Below, in pieces: positions 58,731 through 64,000 of a DNA stretch of 64,000 bases. Source of the DNA: Bretschneidera sinensis (lineage: Eukaryota > Streptophyta > Magnoliopsida > Brassicales > Akaniaceae); contig CM043698.1 in NCBI GenBank assembly GCA_023935145.1, positions 15,999,001-16,063,000 of the forward strand, given 5' to 3'. The translations under genes were made by a program, and so were the position numbers. The notes under the pieces were generated by a model. That model saw only the letters and a list, made by a program, of their open reading frames with translations. It was not told the origin of the DNA and made no database searches. Within the stretch, counting starts at the first letter, position 1, and each line of letters starts with the position of its first letter.

Positions 58731-59886
58731 GATTTGATTAGTACAATTTTCTTGGTTTGATAAAATTTTAGTTTTTTTTATTAACCGTGATTAACTACAA
58801 AGTTTCAATAATCAAATCGAACCAAAAATTTAATTACTGAAATTTTGTTTTTGATTTATAGTTATAGTTTTGAATAAACCAAAGTTTTGGTTACGATGAG
58901 AAATCGAAAATAAAACCACACTGTCTCTGAATTAGCCATAGGCAGGTTTGAGTACAGAGTTTCATGGTCTCGTAGTAGGCAGAGAAGACCCCAGTGGGTA
59001 GTAAACAACAAGGGAACACTAACACCTCATCCATGGGGGATTGAATGATTGTGGCTTTTTAACCTCCCATCAAACTCCTGGAAGGAAGTTACGTGATGTA
59101 ACAAAAGGTGAGGGCTTTGTAGTAGTGGACAATAATTGAAGCAATTTTCAATTTCAAAACTCACAAGATAATTACAGTACATACCAAAAAGCGTATCTAC
59201 CTAACTTTTCTAATAAGATCTGAGATATGACATAAAGAACTTTGTCTATCTATCTATCTAAAATTAGAGACAATAGAATTTTATCGAGTAGCTTTTTCAC
59301 AAGCTATATGTGCGCGTATAAAAATATTTGCATGATAAAAGGCCATTTTATAAGAAAATATTGGCATAAAAATTTTATTTTTTAAATTTGTGTTTTATAT
59401 TTTATTTATTTAATACTTTTATTTGTTATTTCTTCATATATCACATCAAATTTTTTTTTTTCTCACTCTAAAAAACAAAATTGAAAGGAATAAAGGAGCT
59501 CCACACAATCGCAGCTTTCACTGAAAAATTGAAAGAATTAAGAGAAGAGGGAGGAAATGGCTTACCTCAATCTAATCATAGAATAGGTTGTCGGAAAATA
59601 CCCTTAGTGATCGGAACCTAAAGTGTTTGGAAGAGAGGGAAAGTGGATCAAAAACTCGAAATTTAAGTTTTTGAAGGAAAAGAGACATGGATGTTGTTTT
59701 CGAGAAAAAGAGAAAGGATTCGGGTGGGTTGAGAGAGGTCACACGGGAGTGAGAAGGGATGAGAGAAAGAACACGAGGAGAAAGAGAGAGAAAGAAGAAA
59801 GGAAGAGGAAAAAAAGAAAAAAAAAAAGAGGAAAGAGAAAAAAGAGAAAAGGTGAGAAGATAAAGGTTTTTGAAGTGAGGGAGAAC

Positions 59887-59920
<34 letters not shown>

Positions 59921-60761
59921 AGTTGTGGCAATTTGGGGTGACAAAAAGTACAAACGTTAAAGAAATAAATTTTAGAATACATGGATTTAAAAAAGAAAAA
60001 AAAAACTCCTCAATAATTGCTTATTATCACCATCAAATAGATTCATATTATATTGAACAACAATTCAAAATCGAATATATCTTTTCTTTTTCTCTTTTTG
60101 CACTCAAAATTTTTATAAAAAAAATTCAAAACAAAATTATTATAACTACAATTTTATTATACGGTGATAGGATAGCATATTACCCCGTTATCACTATACC
60201 ATATTTTTTATAAAACATATGCAAAGTTAAAAATTGTTTATAACACAATTTTGCAATTTTTTCGTCTAAATATATTTTTCCACTTCAGATTCTTTTTATA
60301 AATTTATATTTTGCGTTTCAGTTAACCTTTGTTTTCTGAAAACGGAACAAAATAGAAATTTTTATTAATTAAAAACAGAAATGGAAAAGAAAAGAAAAAT
60401 CGAAACATACCCAATAGCTTGGACAGACAATATAATTCCCACACAAAACATGAAAACATCAGCATAAAACAGAATCACCATCAGAAAAGCTGTATCTCGT
60501 GAATCATTCATTTTTCATTCACAGATCCTTTTCCTGGGATTGAAACAAACACTCAGCAAACAGAACCACACAAATCACTGATTCAAATGGATAAAAAGAA
60601 GAAGAAGGAAAGAAAAAAAAAAAAAAAAAAAAAGTCTCCGTTCCACAAGTCAATCTGATAAATATCCAACAAATGATAACACTAAAACGCGAAAATAAAA
60701 TACAATAAAAAACACAATAACATTTGACAATTATTGACAATTATGACCTTCAAATTCAAGA
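58731..60761. other. AT-rich spacer with a pure purine tract
   Basis: No gene is recognised. The plus strand is pure purine for 78 bases (59775-59852), with a 29-base A run at 59890-59918. The right part near 60520-60761 will contain the 3' untranslated region of the CIPK6-type gene, including another A run near 60616-60633. Confidence 0.5.
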
Positions 60762-62075
60762 TCAAGCAGGCCTAGTTGAGGTCCATACAATGTCCTTCAA
60801 AGCAGGCCGAAGCTCATTACTGCAGAACTGGTTATACTCCAACGTATCACCGTTGTCCTTTTTAACTTCCACAACCAAAAACGACGGCGTAACAGCGAAT
60901 AACTCTGCTGCTATTGACAGCTTCCCTTTCCTCCCTGACTCTTTCCCTTGCATCCTCACCCTGCTCTCTCCGCTCTTCCTCACGTTGAACTTCGTCGCCT
61001 TCGCCACTTCCTCCAGCCGAGATATCACGCTGCTCGCCGGCTGAGTCGTCGCGAATCTCATCTCCTCTTTTTCTTCCCTCTTCTTCTCCTCGAACAACGG
61101 CGATAGATCGAATCCTTCAGATAACCCGATGATGTGGAAAGCATTCAGTGTCTCCTTCGATTTACACTCATTATTATTCAATTCATCGTCGTCATCATCG
61201 ATACCTTCAATTTTCTTCAATTCCCCATTACTCCTCACGGTTTTGGGCACCGATTTCTTGAACCAGGAAGACTCCATTACCTTGTTGATTGGGATTCGCG
61301 AATCCGGGTTTGGATCTAGAAGCTTCGTGATTAGTCTCCTCGCTTCGGAGGAGAACCATGGAGGGCATTTGAAGTCTCCCCTGTAGATCTTCCTGTACAT
61401 GGCTACTAAATTTTCGTCTTGAAATGGCAAGAATCCAGCGAGGAGGACGTAGAGAATCACACCACAAGACCAGAGATCCGCTTTGGCTCCGTCGTACCCT
61501 TTTTTTCCAATCACCTCCGGCGACACGTACGCCGGCGTACCGCACGTGGTGTGCAGCAAGCCGTCCTGCTTCAAGTGCTCAGAGAAGGCGCTGAGCCCGA
61601 AATCGGTGACCTTAAGGTTACCCTCCTCGTCAAGGAGGAGGTTCTCTGGCTTCAAATCGCGATGGTAGACGCCGCGGCTGTGGCAGAAATCGATGGCTGA
61701 GATCAGTTGTTGGAAGTAGACACGAGCCACGTCCTCCCTCAACCGACCTTTGGCTACTTTGGCGAAGAGCTCGCCGCCACGTACGAGCTCCATGGAGAAG
61801 TAGATCTTGGACTTGCTGGCCATCACCTCGTGGAGCTCGACGATGTTTTTGTGTTTCACCATCTTCATCACAGAGATCTCTCGCTTGATCTGATCCATCA
61901 TCCCCACTTTGATTACCTTCTCTTTGCCCACTACTTTCATCGCCACGCTCTTCCCGGTCTGCAAATTCCTCGCGTGGTACACCTTCGCGAAGGTCCCGTG
62001 GCCTAATAGCCTACCCAGTTCGTATCTTCCATGGAGTAAAGTTGTGTGCCCATCATCTTTGCTTTTCTCTGCCAT
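60762..62075 (-). CDS. CIPK6: CBL-interacting protein kinase, CIPK6 type
   Basis: The 437-residue intronless coding region has a Ser/Thr kinase domain at about 18-272: glycine loop [10 protein letters not shown] (24-33), lysine K47 in AMK, HRD at 138-140, DFG at 158-160, and activation loop ending YVSPE at 183-187. The regulatory half carries the NAF/FISL module (NAF at 311-313, then [10 protein letters not shown]) for CBL calcium sensors, and a PPI-like region ([10 protein letters not shown]) for PP2C binding. Residues closely follow Arabidopsis CIPK6, including [24 protein letters not shown]6 works with CBL4 and others at membranes in calcium signalling, potassium channel targeting and salt or auxin responses. 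The absence of introns fits the intron-poor CIPK clade. The usual APE motif is SPE here. The start is the first ATG in frame and family-like. Confidence 0.95.
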   Translation of the reverse strand: MAEKSKDDGHTTLLHGRYELGRLLGHGTFAKVYHARNLQTGKSVAMKVVGKEKVIKVGMMDQIKREISVMKMVKHKNIVELHEVMASKSKIYFSMELVRGGELFAKVAKGRLREDVARVYFQQLISAIDFCHSRGVYHRDLKPENLLLDEEGNLKVTDFGLSAFSEHLKQDGLLHTTCGTPAYVSPEVIGKKGYDGAKADLWSCGVILYVLLAGFLPFQDENLVAMYRKIYRGDFKCPPWFSSEARRLITKLLDPNPDSRIPINKVMESSWFKKSVPKTVRSNGELKKIEGIDDDDDELNNNECKSKETLNAFHIIGLSEGFDLSPLFEEKKREEKEEMRFATTQPASSVISRLEEVAKATKFNVRKSGESRVRMQGKESGRKGKLSIAAELFAVTPSFLVVEVKKDNGDTLEYNQFCSNELRPALKDIVWTSTRPA

Positions 62076-62468
62076 TTTCGATTAAAACCACTTGCTGTTC
62101 TTTTTATGGGTTTTTTTTTTGTTTTGGGTAATTTACAAGGATAAGGAAACAATAGAGGAAAATAGAGAGAAAGATTGATGTTGTAAAAGATCACCCGTCT
62201 TCGACGTGTTTCCGGTGGCAATTCCTGCCGCCGATGCAGCGGTTGGCCCGCCCACACAGCTCAGGCTTTGTTAGCGAAGCTCCTCTCATCTCTCTGCATT
62301 CCCCTATAGGAGTTGCAGATTAGGGTTTTTTTTTCTGAGATATAAGAAAATTTAGGGTTTTTTTTACTTTCACTTATCAGCTCAAATGAGGCAGAGCAAA
62401 GAGCCACTGTTTTTTTTCTTCTGAATCTCTCCCTTTTTTTTTTTCTGGTTCATCGCATAAGGCTAGTG

Positions 62469-62476
62469 TTTATATA
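62469..62476 (-). promoter_or_regulatory. Putative TATA box of the CIPK6-type gene
   Basis: TATATAAA on the minus strand lies ~395 bases upstream of the start codon, with pyrimidine-rich sequence after it. An ATG at 62257 in the implied leader opens an 84-codon frame that runs past the main start to 62003 in another frame. The leader may therefore be spliced, or translation may be controlled by this upstream frame. Confidence 0.5.
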
Positions 62477-64000
62477 CTGATTTCTAGGTGTACATTACCA
62501 TTTTACCCCTCACATTAAGAGAAATGATCCAACGGCTATGAGCCTCTTAGACCAATCCACGATGTCCACGTGTTCGCATCTTACGAGGTCACCGAACCTG
62601 CTCGATTATTGACGCAATGGATACAAGACACGTTTGCTACAGTCAGGAACCGCCTAAGGTAGTGTGAGGTGGATTACCATTTACCAATTATTTCCCTGAA
62701 CATTCCAAATTTTCCAACGTTTGTTAGGTTATTTTTTCTTAATAATTACCTGGGACCCACAGGAGGTCTGTTACGTGCGATGGTTTGCATTAAGCACAGT
62801 ACTGTATTCTCATTCGTCTGTAGTTGTGTTTTCATGGTAAAAGATTAATTATGGACCACTGGCCTAGGACCCTGACACGCGGGACAACCATGCAATGAGC
62901 TCATTCGGTATTCTTTTGGTAAGTTATAACTTGCTCAAGAGTTATTATGAACGTGAAGATTCCCTACCTTACCCATCTATGTATATATGGTAAAACATTT
63001 TAATCAAATCTAATTGATGATAATCGCATTGGATTATTCATGAGAAATAACCCAGTAATGATATATAAAACCAATACATATTTAGGTAAATAAATATGAT
63101 ATTTCGTAAGTTTTTTTACGATTAACTGATTCAAATCGTTTATGTTTAACACGATATGAATAAAAGTAAATGAATTTTTTACAATTACAGATAATATATC
63201 ATAATTTTTAACAATTTTCGAATTTGGATTGATAGTTAAATAGATATGATAATGAATATGTTAAGTTTCACTAGTAACTAATCTTTTGACGTTATTAATA
63301 CTTTGCTCTTATCAATATCTATGATCAAACGTCTTAGTTAAGTTAAAGTTTTTAAAAGAAACTGGATTCAATTATTTTCTTAACCGTATCAAGAAAATCG
63401 ATCTTTAAATTATATACATATAAGAACATGTTTATTAATAATGTTTAACAAGTAACATCAACTCAATATCACAAAACAATCAACTTTAGTAAAAATAAAA
63501 TAAATTGATCGATCAATTTAGAAGATTTTATTAGTGATATGATTGTAAAATTACAAATTTATGGTATGTTTGGTTGGATAAAGTATATAATCTATGTCAA
63601 TATGTTGAATTAGCATTCCGATTGTCTATTTCACTGAACTCTCAAGTTTTTCAATGAAAAATTTTAAAAAATATTTTCTAAATATTTTACTTTTTAAAAG
63701 TAAAACATTTGTCACTAGTTGAATGATATGATAAAAATATACATCAATAAAAAAAAAAAGTGAATTGAAAGGAAAAGGAAAACAAAAAAATAAGAAGAAT
63801 TAATCATTCAATAATGGACCACTAAATTGAGTAATGAGTTGCAAAAGCAAATCATCTTTTTTATTTCATTTTCGAAAAAAAAAACGTGAATTAAATTTTA
63901 ATTTGAATTAAGAAAAATAAAACATTGAATTGTCACCATATATTTCTATCGTTTGCAAAATAGACAGTAGTTAAGTAGAAGATGACTTATAGCCGCATGC
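62477..64000. other. Upstream region of the CIPK6-type gene and AT-rich end of the window
   Basis: The first ~500 bases are likely promoter, with ACGTG-type cores near 62567 and 62773. Beyond 62950 the sequence is AT-rich and I see no gene or repeat. Confidence 0.45.

Noticed and set aside
59572..59982. 136-codon minus-strand frame rich in Phe, Leu and Ser
   Set aside because: It is the complement of the purine tract and poly-A run, so the composition is an artefact of strand asymmetry.

Overview
This is a stretch of plant nuclear DNA, almost certainly from a eudicot and probably from a repeat-rich, possibly woody species. The evidence is AT-rich intergenic DNA, GT-AG introns, and plant-specific gene families (LRL-type bHLH, AP2+B3, CIPK, MIR156). 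Retrotransposons of the Ty3/gypsy Tat and Ty1/copia lineages, a TRIM, CACTA-like, Mutator-like and PIF/Harbinger-like elements are also present. I cannot name the species from the sequence alone.

Layout. 2.3-5.3 kb (+) carries a seven-exon bHLH gene of the LRL (root-hairless-like) group. 6.2-24.2 kb is a nested block of repeats. Its outer boundary is a pair of ~180-bp inverted repeats flanked by the same 9-bp direct repeat, which looks like a Mutator-type element. Inside it sit a young 12-kb Tat retrotransposon on the minus strand and rearranged copia elements. The Tat element has a gag-pol interrupted by stop codons, a 2.5-kb minisatellite, and an opposite-strand, intron-containing extra ORF with its own promoter. 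The copia LTRs carry a helically phased set of palindromes upstream of a TATA box. At 29.2-29.7 kb (-) is a small three-exon COA6-like mitochondrial Cx9C gene that has no long ORF. At 30.9-31.9 kb (-) is an AP2+B3 (RAV-like) repressor. A TRIM interrupted by a TTA-flanked MITE lies at 32.5-34.7 kb. After mostly anonymous DNA there is a MIR156 precursor (-) at 43.4 kb with possible spliced downstream exons. A CACTA-like element with gene-like exons occupies 45.7-51.3 kb. A head-to-head inverted LTR pair lies at 57.2-58.7 kb. The intronless CIPK6-type kinase (-) is at 60.8-62.1 kb.

The five host loci do not form an operon or pathway. The set LRL bHLH - MIR156 - CIPK6 appears in the same order as I recall for an Arabidopsis chromosome 4 locus (LRL2, MIR156B, CIPK6). 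This suggests an old conserved gene neighbourhood expanded here by transposons. The most unusual signal is the set of CCAGTCGACTGG palindromes at 21/51/21/31/21-bp spacing in a copia LTR promoter. The same spacing is kept in the partner LTR although the motifs themselves have decayed.
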